Part shown: one piece after another, positions 11,484-22,699 of the stretch
Layout: every line of letters starts with the position of its first letter
How positions within the stretch are numbered: the stretch's first letter is position 1
NCBI RefSeq assembly: GCF_037126465.1
Contig: NW_026999450.1
Coordinates: 248,001 to 312,000 of the forward strand
Direction: 5' to 3'
DNA: 64,000 bases
Source of the DNA: Ornithodoros turicata
Lineage: Eukaryota; Arthropoda; Arachnida; Ixodida; Argasidae
Translations under genes and position numbers: made by a program
Notes under the pieces: model-generated
What the model was told of the DNA's origin: nothing
Database searches by the model: none
The model's input: the letters and a program-made list of their open reading frames with translations, nothing else

Positions 11484-13087
11484 TACACTCTTAATCTGGT
11501 TGCTTTCAAGGCCACGTTGGAAATGCTGTAACACCTAATTTAAAAATTACACTACTTTTCTAACAACGTTACACAACTTCTTTATATCATAGTAGAAGGT
11601 ACTCGTCGGTAATATAAGTCACTGTCCGAGTGCCAGAGGGTGTAACTTGTAAATATTTATGTTCCCTGTCCATAGAAGTAACGGTGATGTTACCTATAAG
11701 TTTTACCCTCACTTGAGCGTCCTTGGCCGCGCGCTCTGCACGTGGTTTTCCCTCTTTCGTTCTTTATCATTCGCCACTTGACATGCAGCTGCCTGCAGAT
11801 CTTGGACGCCATTTTTTGACACTGAAAATTTACCGGTTTTGACATCGTATGAGCTTCTTCATATCGGGGGTTTTCGGCTGTCATCAACTCGAACTCTGCT
11901 GATAGAGGTCGCGCTGATGTGTCAAAGGTAAACTGTTTCTATGCTCAACACGTTCTGGATGTCACTAACGCAGAAACTGCTTTTTCACGCATCATGCCGT
12001 TCTCAGGTACGGACGTTCGCGGGGTTCGCCATGGAAGGTGTACAGGAGATGAATGCGACTGCCCAGAATACATCTCTGAGACAGAAGAAACTGGAAATCA
12101 TAAACGCATATTGTGCTGTTGCTGCTAGCATGGACCCAAAAGGTACTTGCCACTTTCTGAAATCGGTACGAATGTCGATTTAGTTTAGGCTACACCTTTG
12201 CTCAAAAGGAGGAGAGGAATATGTAACTTTTACGTGAACAATTTCATTGACACGTGAAGAGACACAATAGCAGCGAACATGTCCGCCTAACGACCATGTT
12301 CCCTCAAGCGGTGTAAAAGCACGTCAGTCGCTGAAGGAAGAACATACATTGAGATGCTCCCTAGACAGAAAAATAGAAAGAAAAACAGTAAATAAAACAA
12401 CGTTCAGAAGACAGCGAAAGGAAATAGCAAGAGACCAAACGACAACTCAAAAAGGAAAAAGAGAACTAGGTTTTAATATGGTACCTTGGAAATATATAAT
12501 TGGATATAATGTATAAGCTTGAAAATTGCTTCATGTGAGTTTCAGTGAAATTCATTGTCCTTCTACAAATTCTAGAAGATTCTCCTTTTTTTTTCAGCGT
12601 AACGATTTTGCCGTCCCTCGATTAGATCGCGAAACGAGAGTCCCCAGTTATATTAAGCGACTTCTTAAGCGGCTCATTACGCGGCATCTTCCCTCACGCC
12701 ATGAATGTTTCTGTCTGTTGATTTTATTGATTGAATTAATGCGTTAAAAGTGAATTTACCGACAAGCTGAACTGAAAACACGGGTGTCAAACTGTAGCTA
12801 TATTCGCAAATAAGTTATTTCTGGTGCAGCTTTAAGCGAAAAGTTCACGGTGCGGTGGTCCATAGCGAAAGCGATATTCATTGCGTGTGATAGAATCCTA
12901 CATTGCGAATTTTTTCTTTTAGTTTTAGGTAGGAAAGTAAATCAACCTTTAAAGTGTGTGCAGAGCCGTTCCAAAGATTGTTTTCGGATTTTGTACCGAG
13001 GAATGGTTGCAAATATATGTAAGAAAAAAAAATACTCCGTGTCATTTATTGTGGTCTGTGTAGACTGACATCAAAGTTATCACCACA
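11484..13087. other. No gene recognised
   Basis: Short frames only. The segment 12031-12142 (ATG to an AG|GT donor-like site) could be a first exon but has no homology I know; see the rejected list. Confidence 0.3.
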
Positions 13088-13235
13088 CAGGTCGCTATTG
13101 AAAGCCAGTCAAAAAGCTGACATCTGAGGTGGACCTGACTTGCTCTTATAGTTAGTCCTTTTGTGGCTAGCTAAAGGTCCTAATCGCGTCAGTCTCACCT
13201 ATCAGTCTTTATGACTGGCCCTTAATAGCGACCTG
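13088..13235. mobile_element. 148-bp MITE with about 33-bp terminal inverted repeats
   Basis: CAGGTCGCTATTGAAAGCCA at the left pairs with the complement of TGGCCCTTAATAGCGACCTG at the right, and the similarity extends through CAGTC...GCTGA / TCAGTC. It has no coding capacity. I could not assign a target duplication or superfamily. Confidence 0.7.
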
Positions 13236-13964
13236 GTCCCAGAAGTTGAGGTACGGTGCCCGACAAAGGATTACGGGACACGAGGCCGGCGTAATTTTTT
13301 TTCAGCGGGATACCGTGGCCGTCGACACGACAAGGGAAGTCCGACACGACAAGGGAACTTATAAGTAAGGGAAGACAGAAGAAGAATCCGTTACTGCTTC
13401 TGCTTTCCACTTCTCCTCACGTGTCAGCGGCGGCAGTGTCACGCTGAAGACAAACTACGCCTACCTGGCATCCCGTATACTTTTGTCAGGCACTCTATCC
13501 TTAACATAAAGGTAACGGGAATATACTTCCTTAAGGCTACGATAGAGCCTCTAAGCCGAGGGTACAGAATTCAAGGCAACAGTAACCTTAAGAGAAAGGT
13601 AACGGTGATAAGTTCATAAGGCTACACACATGCCTCTACATAAGAGTTACACTTTGCAAAAGGGACCGTACTCTAAACATCAAGGTAATCGTGACATTCT
13701 AAGAGGCACACCGTACCTTTTATTGAAAAGAAACGAAAGGGAACACTTAACACTTCCGAATAGAGATAATTTATTTGCCAATTTTTTACCTTTACTATAA
13801 GGGTACGAAGCTAAGAGTGTACGTTCGATTAGGCCTGCACTGCCTGAACCAGTTCCCGTGGTGTTCCACTCGCCCCTTTCGTTTCGCCAGTGCACCGTCT
13901 CGTCAGTTTCAAACCAGTGCACGCCAAGTGTAGCCCTTGTGTAAGGAAACTGTAAGGAAAAATG
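13236..13964. repeat. Degenerate tandem repeat of about 87 bp, otherwise nothing
   Basis: AAAGGTAACGG occurs at 13508 and 13595 and as a weaker copy near 13681, each followed by a block with AAGGCTAC and a GCCTCTA-like motif. That is about three diverged units of 86-87 bp between 13508 and about 13760. Flanking sequence shows no gene; minus frames at 13680-14065 have no motif. Confidence 0.45.
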
Positions 13965-14059
13965 GTCAGTTCAACGGTAGTGCAGAGTAATGGCGGCAAT
14001 GGCAGCAGACGACACAAGGCAAATAATAGGTAATGTAAATGCCGGAAGAGACGTTTGAA

Positions 14060-14461
14060 TTCCAAGTCCCTTCCCTAGAATCTGAGAAAAAGCAGGAAGA
14101 GCTTAGCAATGTGAAGCAGGAAATGAATAAACTAGAACAATACAACAGCAGAAATAATCTAGAAACCGTGAAACTGTAGAGGCCATTCATCGTTTGCCAG
14201 CTAAACCAGAGAAGATACCGCCAATCATTATCAGATTTGTCAACCGCTTTCAACGAGATAAGTGGCTGGAACAAAAACAAAAGCTAGGAGCTGCCTCCGA
14301 CAGGAAACATGTATAAATACAAGAAAATCTCGCGGAGCAAGGAAAATAATTATTCTGACAAGCCCGAATGAAGGCCAAGGCAAAATCCTACGCTTTTGTT
14401 TGGACAGTGTTTGCATGGCAGTGTTTTTACTAGGAAATGTGAAGGACAACGCCCCATCCGG
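14060..14461 (+). pseudogene. LINE A ORF1 remnant
   Basis: Pieces in shifting frames resemble a retrotransposon ORF1 RNA-binding protein: a coiled-coil-like stretch (ESEKKQEELSNVKQEMNKLE), then HRLPAKPEKIPPIIIRFVNR and FQRDKWLEQ. These parallel VHRLPAKSDKTPTVLVQFV and KDKWMRG in LINE B, so the two ORF1 proteins share an RRM-like core. The N-terminal part is missing and at least two frameshifts are needed. It would have bound the element RNA as a chaperone. Confidence 0.6.
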
Positions 14462-14498
14462 ATAGACACAGAACATGATTTAGATAAGATGCAGTAGT

Positions 14499-15230
14499 GT
14501 GCAACTCGGTTCTCTTGTCTTTTATTTGAAAATGAATGAAACTCAATACTTTTCTATAAATGAAATAAAAATGTTGTCGGGTCTAAATGTACTCAGGTGC
14601 ATGCACCTAAATGCTCAGTCAGTTAAAAACAAGTTTGTCGAACTAGTGACATTCCTTTTTGAATTAGACACAAAAATGGACGTTCTCATCTTCTCGGAAA
14701 CATGGTGCCAGAGCCCAAGTGACTATTTTGTGCATGAAAGCTACAATCATTTCTACCTAAATAGATAAGGAATGAAGGTGGGGGAGTAGCAATTCTCGTC
14801 GACAAGCAAAAAAAGTTGAACTTTTGAAGGATTTTTTTGTTATGAGTCTCCATTATGAAATCCTTTCGTTAAAATGTCAACAATATGTTTTCTGTGTAAT
14901 CTATCGTCCTCCTCGGGCGGAGATGCTACCCTTTTTGGAAACGCTTGAAACGTTATTCGCGTTCATTAATGACCACAAGTTGAGTGTAGTTCTTGGAGGT
15001 GACTTCAATATTGACTTATTGAAATCTTCACGACCTGAAAGGGAATTCACAAATTTGTTACGAATGTACGACATGTACAACCTGATAAATCTATCAACAC
15101 GGATCACACTGAAGTCATCAACTCATCAACAAATTGCCCCCGCCCTTTGGTCACCAATTGTGGTGTAATCAAGGCGGCGATTAGTGATCATATGCCAGTG
15201 TTCATATGTATTAAAGCAATGCGCAGAGTG
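14499..15230 (+). pseudogene. LINE A apurinic-type endonuclease domain
   Basis: The APE-like endonuclease nicks the target DNA to prime reverse transcription. Visible motifs in order: HLNAQSVKNK (N of the active site), SETWC (Glu), GGGVAILVD near 14778, VIYRPPR, GGDFNIDLL (Asp/Asn) near 15000, and SDHMPVF near 15187 (final Asp-His). All catalytic motifs survive but lie in at least three frames: a stop near 14767, another near 14826, and a shift near 15125 where the expected TN motif is read out of frame. It continues into the reverse transcriptase as one original ORF2. Confidence 0.8.
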
Positions 15231-15380
15231 GCCAGTTGGTAAGAAACAAGGAGTAGAGAGATTACACAGGGCAGGCTAATATTATTTAGGGAAGCCATTG
15301 AGTCAGTGGACTGGCAGCCTGTAATACACACTGACTGTGTGGAAGAGGCATATAATACGTTTTTGTCCAGATTCATAGAC

Positions 15381-17413
15381 CTCTACGACACAGCGTTTCC
15401 GTAGCGAAAACATGCACAAAATAAAATAAAAATAAGGAAACCTTGGATGACAAGAGATGTGCTGAGAATATTGCAAAAGAGAAATAGAAAATACAAACAA
15501 TTTCTGCGCACTAGATTGAATGAGCACTTGCAAGAATTTAAACAACTACGAAATTCAGCAAACTGTGAACTTAGACGCGCTAAAGCTGATTACTATAATA
15601 AGCATTTTTCGGGAGAAAGCAACCCGCGTGTAATCTGGCAAAAGCTAAACGGGCTTCTTTGTCGCGAAAACAAAAGTCAAGGTCCACCAAGCACTATGTC
15701 CGTGGACGGCAATGAAGTTAGTGGCAATGATCTAGTAAACGCCTTCAACACATATCTGACTTCCTTTGCACAAAATACGGGCGTGTCTACAAATCACAAT
15801 TACTGCAATGAGTGCAGTATACCCATGACATCGGCATCAGTGTTCTTCTCGGGAACCGATGAGGCAGAGGTAATTGCCCTATTTCAAAGCTTGAAAAACA
15901 CTAAAACTGTTGATATTAATGGTGGATCAATTGGTCCGGTAAAGTACGTAATTGACCTTATCGCCCCGTGTCTGACACATATTTACAATAGGTCTCTCTG
16001 CAGCGGTATCTTCCCAAGGAAAATGAAGATTGCAATGGTGGTTGTGCTGTACAAATCAGGAGATAGGAATGTACACGCGAACTACAGACCTATTTCAATC
16101 CTGCCCGTGTTCTCAAAAGTGCTCGAAAGTTAATATATGGAAGATAATCCTCTTTTCTTACAAAGCATAACTGCATTGCAAATGAACAATTTGGTTTTAG
16201 GGCAGGTCGCTCTACTGAACATGCACTCCTTTGTGCAAAAGAAAATATTATTAATAATATTGAAAAGAAATTGCTTACACTAGCAATTTTCCTAGATTAC
16301 TCGAAAGCTTTCGATCTTATACAGCATGATATACTTCTATCAAAGTTACAGCGATATGGTGTGCGCGGTCTACCGCTGAAGCTAATCACATCCTACCTCC
16401 GTGAGCGGTGCCAGAAAGTAGTGCTAGGAAGTGACGTATCTAAACCTCTGGACGTCACTATCGGAGTGCCCCAGGGAAGTATCCTTGGGCCACTCCTTTC
16501 TAACTTATACATCAACGACTTAGTCTCAATAAATGCTGACGCTGATTTCGTTCTGTACGCAGATGACACCACTGTACTAATCGCAGAGAAAGATTTAGAG
16601 CGCTTAATACAAAAAGGAAACACTGTACTCCAAAATATAAATCTTTGGGCACAAGAAAACTCTCTTCGTTTAAATTCTTTCAGGGCAAAAAACAAAGTTG
16701 ATGGTGCCGACATGGTTCTGAGGATGGGAACGTCGGATGTTGAAATCGTAAGCAAAACGAAATTCTTGGGAGTTTACTTTCAAGAACACTCATCATGGGA
16801 TGCCCACATTAACTATGTCTGTGCCAAGCTTGCAAACGCCGCGGGAAGAATATGTAGATTTAGATATGGTTTGCCTTGTCACATAAAAGTAATGCTGTAC
16901 AACACATTCTTCTTATCTCTGCTCAATTATGGCCACCTAATTTGGGGTACGACAAGTTTATCAAACATTAACTCTGTAAATAAGTTCATTCGTTCTATTG
17001 CCAACCTTGATGGTTACCAATCCGCCAGACCACTTTTTCAACGCTATGGCATAATGAGAGCAACTAACTTCTACAAATATAGGTGCCTATGTGTATACAG
17101 AACAATGATCATGCAGAATAATATGGAACTTCTGGATATGGCGCAACTGCGCACAGAGACTAAGAGCTATAGAACCAGGCGAGATGCTGTATGGCACTGT
17201 CCGAGAAATCGAACCTCGTATGGTGAGCAAAGCATATCTTTCCGGCTGCCCCGATTATTCAATGAGCTCGGCTTCTTTGTGAATTCTCAACTCCCATCAA
17301 ATGATCACATTAAATCACTATTTTTTTTAACATCATTGGTTACTGGTATGCGGTCATATTTAGTTCGAATGGCATTGATACTACTTTATCTGGGTTATTC
17401 ATTGCTTGAGTGA
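15381..17413 (+). pseudogene. LINE A reverse transcriptase
   Basis: Two long open pieces (15447-16133 and 16271-17413) are separated by a stop and frameshift around 16132-16270, where FGFRAGRSTEHAL is read in another frame. Motifs: ANYRPISILPVFSKVLE, motif A FLDYSKAFDLIQHD, motif B IGVPQGSILGPLL, catalytic FVLYADDTTV near 16555, then the thumb-like region with KFLGVYF. These are standard for the non-LTR reverse transcriptase that copies element RNA at the nicked target. Active-site aspartates are intact, so decay is modest. The frame ends at 17413, about 160 bp before the tail. Confidence 0.9.
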
Positions 17414-17616
17414 TTTGACAACTTGTTAACTTGTTTTGGTTGTGAATATCCTGTATGAAATCTGCCGCTTGAGTGCTAATTAGTGTATGTATTATACTGC
17501 TTGAATGCTTTAATTTGTGTATGTTGAATATACTGTAGGATGTGCTCTGGCTGTAGGTGCCAGAGGCCTTTATTGTTATTATTAATATTATTATTATTAT
17601 TATTATTATTATTGCA

Positions 17617-17963
17617 GCAGTCAGCAGCGGACGTTGACTTCGTACTATATCTGTCTTCATTTCTATACAGATTTGAGGAGTGGTATCATCAGCGATAACC
17701 TGCCGCGACAACTTCAAAGTGTGACATCTGTCTTGGCGTAACACGAGCTGTATCTGAGCTTGTGCAACTAATCTATGGCTAATAAAACACATCGAGCTAC
17801 TCTGATACAACGTGCCTCCATTGTTTCACCGGAACCATCGCAAGGTTGCGAAGCTGGCAGTGCGTCTTCAGTGCATCCTTAATAGCAACAGCGACTGAGC
17901 GTCACATCACAGTCAGCAGCGGACGTTGACTTCGTACTATATCTGTCTTCATTTCTATACAGG
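17617..17963 (+). repeat. 53-bp direct repeat in the LINE B 5' region, 294-bp period
   Basis: A segment beginning AGTCAGCAGCGGACGTTGAC and ending TTTCTATACAG occurs at about 17617-17669 and 17911-17963 without visible differences. After the first copy comes ATTTGAGGAG; after the second, GTAATACG. It may be a tandem 5' UTR/promoter monomer or a spliced/unspliced pair. Confidence 0.7.
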
Positions 17964-18024
17964 TAATACGTTACTCTGTTGCTAACCCTCCTACCTTAAT
18001 TTTTTCGCTGCTGACTGCACAATT

Positions 18025-19025
18025 ATGGCGGACTGTTTGGCTTGTTCAAAGGGCCTACCCAATGTTGGTTATTATGTAGAATGTGGTACTTGTGGGTTTG
18101 GGTATCATCTTGGCTCTCAGTGTACTGGGATCTCTGAAAAAAACTTACAAATCCATGAGCGCGGTAAAACGGCAGGAGTGGATGTGTAAAACATGTCGTG
18201 CTAGAGACCTGCGATCAAGGGCATCAAAATCAGCCGACACAAACGATGCTACGAGCAATGCGCTCACAAAAGTAATGAATGAATTGTCTTTGCTAAAAGA
18301 AAGTATCAGTTGTCTCCTGACATTGCCTTCAAAGGTTGATGAGCTCGCTAAAATAAGGACTACAGTGGAGTCTCTCCTACCAATGAAAACTACTGTGGAT
18401 GAAGTAAAAGACTCCCTGTCTTTTTTGTCTGAAAAATATGACAGCTTGTTTGAGGAGATGAAACGAAAAGACTCAGACATTAGCAAGCTGAAGTCGAAAA
18501 CCCATGAGCTTGAGACCAGGGTCTCTGAACAGGCACAAGAGATTGGTGAATTGCGCGCCATGGCTAACGCTAGTGAGCAGTACAGCAGACGAATGAAAGT
18601 CGAAATTCAGGGCATACCGCTCACACCTAATGAGGATCTTAGAACTATTCTAAAGGACATCACAGAAAAAGTAAACACAGAGTTTTCAATCAACGATGTG
18701 CAGGCTGTTCACCGGCTCCCTGCTAAGTCAGATAAAACACCCACAGTACTAGTGCAGTTCGTGCCCGTACAGGCAAAAGATAAGTGGATGCGAGGACGAA
18801 AACTCTGCGCTCTGTGTGGGCATCTAAAGGGCTTCCAGAGGGCGTGTTCTTCAACGACAACCTGACCCGACATAATAAACAACTGCTCTGGAAGACTAAG
18901 GTCCGAGCAAAAGAACGAGGATATCAATTTGTATGGGTGAAAAGTGGCAAAATCCTCGTATAAAACACCCCGACGCATCTGTCTTACGTGTTACTGTAGA
19001 AAGTGATATTGATAGTATTGTTTAA
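18025..19025 (+). pseudogene. LINE B ORF1: PHD finger, coiled coil, RNA-binding domain
   Basis: ORF1 protein packages element RNA. The Met codon at 18025 opens CLACSKGLPNVGYYVECGTC with GYHLGSQC and, in another frame, EWMCKTCR: the Cys4-His-Cys3 spacing of a PHD finger. A one-base excess in a run of seven A near 18138 splits the finger between frames. Next is a long coiled coil (about 18240-18590, heptads such as LSFLSEKYDSLFEEMKRKDS), then EQYSRRMKVEIQGIP, then VHRLPAKSDKTPTVLVQFV, typical of the ORF1 RNA-binding core. Two more single-base shifts (near 18820 and 18960) break the C-terminus (GVFFNDNLTRHNKQLLW, then HPDASVLRVTVESDIDSI) before the stop at 19023-19025. Without these it would be about 330 residues. 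Confidence 0.8.
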
Positions 19026-19049
19026 GTCTTCAAACAATTTGTCCCCGGC

Positions 19050-21811
19050 ATGTCTTTTCCGGACATTTTGTCAGTTCTCAAAGAGTTACACCATGTAGAG
19101 AGGAGTACGCTGGGAATAATACATGTTAATATCCGAAGCCTAAGAAGGCACTGGGATGAACTGTTGTGTTATGTTGAGGAACATCTGCATAACCTGGATG
19201 TGATTATCTTAACTGAAATTAATATTTCTGAGAGTGAAATTTCATTATACAGCCTGTGCGGGTATAAGTCCTTTTATTTCATTCGTTATGGCCGCAGAGG
19301 CGGTGGTATTGCTGTTTTTGTAAAAAAAATGTCTGGTGTGTTGAAAGCATACCCACGACAACAGTTGCGATGGAATGTTTAATGCTCACAGTTTGTAATG
19401 CAGATCTCATGTTTACTCTGATTGCTGTGTATCGACCACCAAGTCAATATGTTCCTGACTTTTTAATAGAGCTGCGATCTGTATGTCAAAACTTAGACAC
19501 GGCCAATGAGCTTTATATGTTCGGCGACATAAATATAGATCTATTGAAGCCAACTAAGCCAGTTGTATCCGACTACCTTAACGTTTTAGCGGAATTTGGT
19601 TTAGACGCTGTAATCAATGTACCGACAAGAGAGGAGTACATGAGTGGGAAAATGGTGTCCTCATGCCTGGACCATATAAATATCAGAACCCATGGGTCGG
19701 TTGTATCGGTAGGTGCCGTATCTCATAAAATCGCCGACCATTATGCCACAGTGCTTTTTAGGGCCACGGCTCTTGCAGATTCCATCGACCCGAACAATCA
19801 AACGATTGATTATTGTCACTTACCAACTTTTGACCATCATCTGTCTAACTGTGACTGGTCCCGAGTGGAACTCTGCACTGACCATTTAGAGGCATACAGT
19901 ATATTCGCACAATACTTTTTGGACGCCTACCAGGCAGGGAAGAAGAAAAGGAAAATAAGAAACAGGCGTGTATATCCATGGATGACTAGTGAGATCATCG
20001 CTTTAATTAAAACTAAAGATCTACTATGGAAAAGATGCCGACGCCACCCAACGGACAGTGCCTTGAAAAATGGGTTCCGTACGATTAGAAATAGAGTAAC
20101 AGCTATGTTACGCCTATCTAGAAAACAATACTATCACTCCAGATTCAGCGAACACCGAAGGAATGCCAAGGCAACCTCGGAGACTATTAACGAATTAATA
20201 GGGCGGCAAAAAAAAAAAAAAACATAGATGACGAGATAGTGAGTGAGTTTCCTTGTTTGTTGAATATGGCTGAGTGCTTTAGTGAACATTTCGCGTCCGT
20301 TACCGTGTTGACAGATCCAGAACACTTAATTTACACTTCAGTCCGGTAGTTGACACTTGCGTATTCCCTGACATACTTGAACCCGAATTAAGATTCATTG
20401 TTAACGGACTGTCAACCAAATCTTGTGGTCCTGATCAAATACAGGCGGGCGATATCAAGCGCAACTATAGTCTGATATGTAACAACTTACTACGTATTCT
20501 TAACGGAGTATTTGCATCCGGTGTTATACCTGACGCACTCAAAATGGCTACCGTGAGGCCAATCTTTAAGAATGGGCAGAAAAACAATGTTGAGAACTAC
20601 CGACCAATATCGTTGCTCTCAATTGTGGCCGTCATTATCGAAAAATATGTTCACACAGTCATGTCTCACTTCTTGTAAAAAAAAAAAACATCATAAGCTT
20701 AACACAATATGGCTTCACACAAGGCAGAGGGACTCAGCAGCTTCTTGAGGACTTTGTAGACTTGATCTACCACTCGTTCGACACAAACAAATTTGTTACC
20801 TGCTTATTCCTTGATCTATCCAAGGCATTTGACACTGTTTCCCACTCAATACTACTTCAGAAATTATATGCATACGGCTTTCGCTGTCCAATTTATAAAT
20901 GGTTCTGCAACTTCCTTCAAAGGAGGACCCAGCATGTGTCTGTGTGTTGTAAACATAGCCGGTCTGCTGAGATTCAATCTGGGGTGCCTCAGGGATCTGT
21001 TTTGGCTCCTTTGCTATTTAATTTATATATTAATGACCTCAATGGTGTGATTTCTAACTGCCAATTATTTCAATATGCAGATGATACTCTCATTGCCTCT
21101 GTTCATGTTAATGACGCGGAATCCATCAGAATCTTGCAGACAGATGCCTTTTCCGTTTATGATTGGTTTCACGAAAATCAAATTTATATTAATCAAAGAA
21201 AGACACAACTAATATCTTTTCATAATCCACTTAAACGTGTGACCTCCTATCTCCCAGTAGTTCTGCATTCATCCACATGTAACAACTGTGTTTGTAATCC
21301 CATTGAGTACAGTACCTCTGTTAAATACATGGGAATCATATTCACTAATGATATGTCCTGGAACGATCACCTGTCCGTTTGCGCAAGGGCCAGAAAAGTA
21401 TCTTGTATTTTGTTTCGCCTACGCTGTACTGTCCCAGTGAAGGTCAAGAGAACTATCCTCGAAAGCTTGGGCTACAGTGTATTACGATATGGTATTACTG
21501 CCTTCAGTCATTGCAGTGAATCTCGGAAGTGTAAAATTAACTCCATTCTGAATAGCTGTTTAAAGAGCGTAAACTATGGCTCAGCAATTTCCACTGATAC
21601 AGATCTTTTTCGTACCACTAAACTTCCTCGTTTCGACAATATCTTCAGGTACACGGTAGTGTTGAAATATTTCTGGTCTAATGTGTATAAGCAGGCCAAT
21701 ATTGCACGGCGCGAACTTAGGCATCTAAAGAGTCCATACATAGTACCGTCGAGCTTCACTCATTATGCTACGTCCCATATATTTTTAATCACCTACCTCC
21801 AGAGATTGTAA
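19050..21811 (+). pseudogene. LINE B ORF2: endonuclease and reverse transcriptase
   Basis: The bifunctional retrotransposition enzyme. Endonuclease: IIHVNIRSL, LTEINISESE, RRGGGIAVFV, AVYRPPS, FGDINIDLL, SCLDHINI and IADHYATVLF, split by a shift near 19375. Reverse transcriptase: ENYRPISLLSIVAVIIEKYV, TQYGFTQGRGTQQLL, motif A FLDLSKAFDTVSHS, SGVPQGSVLAPLLF, catalytic FQYADDTLIA near 21070, and VKYMGIIF. Shifts occur at poly-A runs at 20209-20222 and 20678-20689 and a stop near 20347. The region after 20762 is open for 349 codons to 21811. All catalytic residues are present. The breaks in A runs could partly be sequencing errors, so the genomic copy may be less broken than it appears. Confidence 0.88.
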
Positions 21812-22065
21812 CAGTTAGTACAAAATCACAGCTAAAGCGTCTGTTAAAAAAATACTATTACTGTTAAGGTTGTAATTTACTGTGCCTTTTCCCTCTGTAT
21901 TTTTCTTCTCCATGACTTCCGTTTAGCACCTTTTCCCGTTATCCTGTGGGTATTGATGCGTACCGCTGTTGACCCTGCTCACAAGCTCCCTCGGGCTTAG
22001 GCAGGACTGTTATTATTCCCTGTAACTCGCCACAAGTGTAAATAAACATTGAATTGAATTGAATT

Positions 22066-22095
22066 TAACTATTATTATTATTATTATTATTATTA

Positions 22096-22161
<66 letters not shown>

Positions 22162-22172
22162 TTATTTATATT
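22066..22172. repeat. (ATT)n microsatellite
   Basis: About 105 bp of nearly pure ATT repeat with one TCATT interruption, between the tail of LINE B and the start of LINE C. It is probably both the tail of B and the landing site of C. Confidence 0.95.
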
Positions 22173-22182
22173 ATATTATATT

Positions 22183-22699
22183 AGGCCTCCCTCCCTACTT
22201 CGGCCCTTCTAAGGATTTGACTCGAATGCCGGGAGTCACGTTCGCGGCACAGGCCGCTAAACTACCTGTAGGTAACACATCTTCACCAAGTCTTTCTAAC
22301 GGTGAGATGTCGCCGATTGGAATGCCCAACGTACGTGCACCTCAGTCCAGAGCTTTCTTCGGCACGTCGATTTCCGAAAGCATCCGTGCCGTGGAACCAC
22401 GCCGCGCCAACAAGGCACTATTCGTCACCAAGCTCCTTCCTGCGACAACTGTAGACGACATCACTGCATTCGTCGCACAGAAAACTGACTCCTCGTCTAT
22501 CAAGTGCACTAAGTTAAAATCACGTGTCGAAACCTACGCCTCGTTCCACATCTCAACTGACGACGCTGCTTTCGACCTCCTTCACGATCCTGCGGTGTGG
22601 CCCTCTGGCTGCTTAGTCAAGCAGTTTAGGGGTGGGCTCCACAGCAGCATGATCTACAGTTCCGACCAACATGCTCCCACGGATGGCAGTCAAGAATGA
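22183..22699 (+). pseudogene. LINE C ORF1 C-terminal part
   Basis: Open frame from 22217 (5' end lost) to 22699, 160 codons. ALFVTKLLPATTVDDITAFV, then SSIKCTKLKSRVETYASFHI and WPSGCLVKQFRG, have the shape of the small RRM-like domain that ends ORF1 in many arthropod LINEs. The N-terminal low-complexity part (Ser/Pro/Asn-rich) would be the linker. The ORF2 frame opens at 22671, inside the last codons of ORF1, suggesting an overlap of about 29 bp in the living element. Confidence 0.65.

Larger units (their letters stand above)
13965..17614 (+). mobile_element. LINE A: APE-type non-LTR retrotransposon, decayed
   Basis: A non-LTR element on the plus strand: ORF1 remnants (about 14060-14461), endonuclease (14499-15230) and reverse transcriptase (15381-17413). 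The 3' UTR ends in a CTCTGGC...GCCAGAG hairpin (17545-17565) and an ATT/TTA microsatellite (17573-17614). The left boundary is uncertain, since similarity cues begin only near 13960. Frameshifts and stops make it non-autonomous. The APE endonuclease with a microsatellite tail fits the CR1/L2/Jockey assemblage; the clade is not resolvable by eye. Confidence 0.85.
17615..22060 (+). mobile_element. LINE B: non-LTR retrotransposon with PHD-finger ORF1
   Basis: The most complete LINE in the window, directly abutting the ATT tail of LINE A. Layout: 5' region with a 53-bp direct repeat (17617 and 17911), ORF1 (18025-19025), ORF2 (19050-21811), 3' UTR with an AAGC...GCTT hairpin (21983-21998), AATAAA and a (TTGAA)n tail, then an ATT microsatellite. 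A PHD finger in ORF1 is known for CR1-like LINEs. Few stops; damage is mainly single-base shifts in A runs, implying recent activity or sequencing error in homopolymers. Confidence 0.9.

Noticed and set aside
12031..12142. Possible first exon (ATG to an AG|GT donor)
   Set aside because: Protein-like composition, but no homology, no promoter and no partner exon; such ATG-to-GT stretches are expected by chance.
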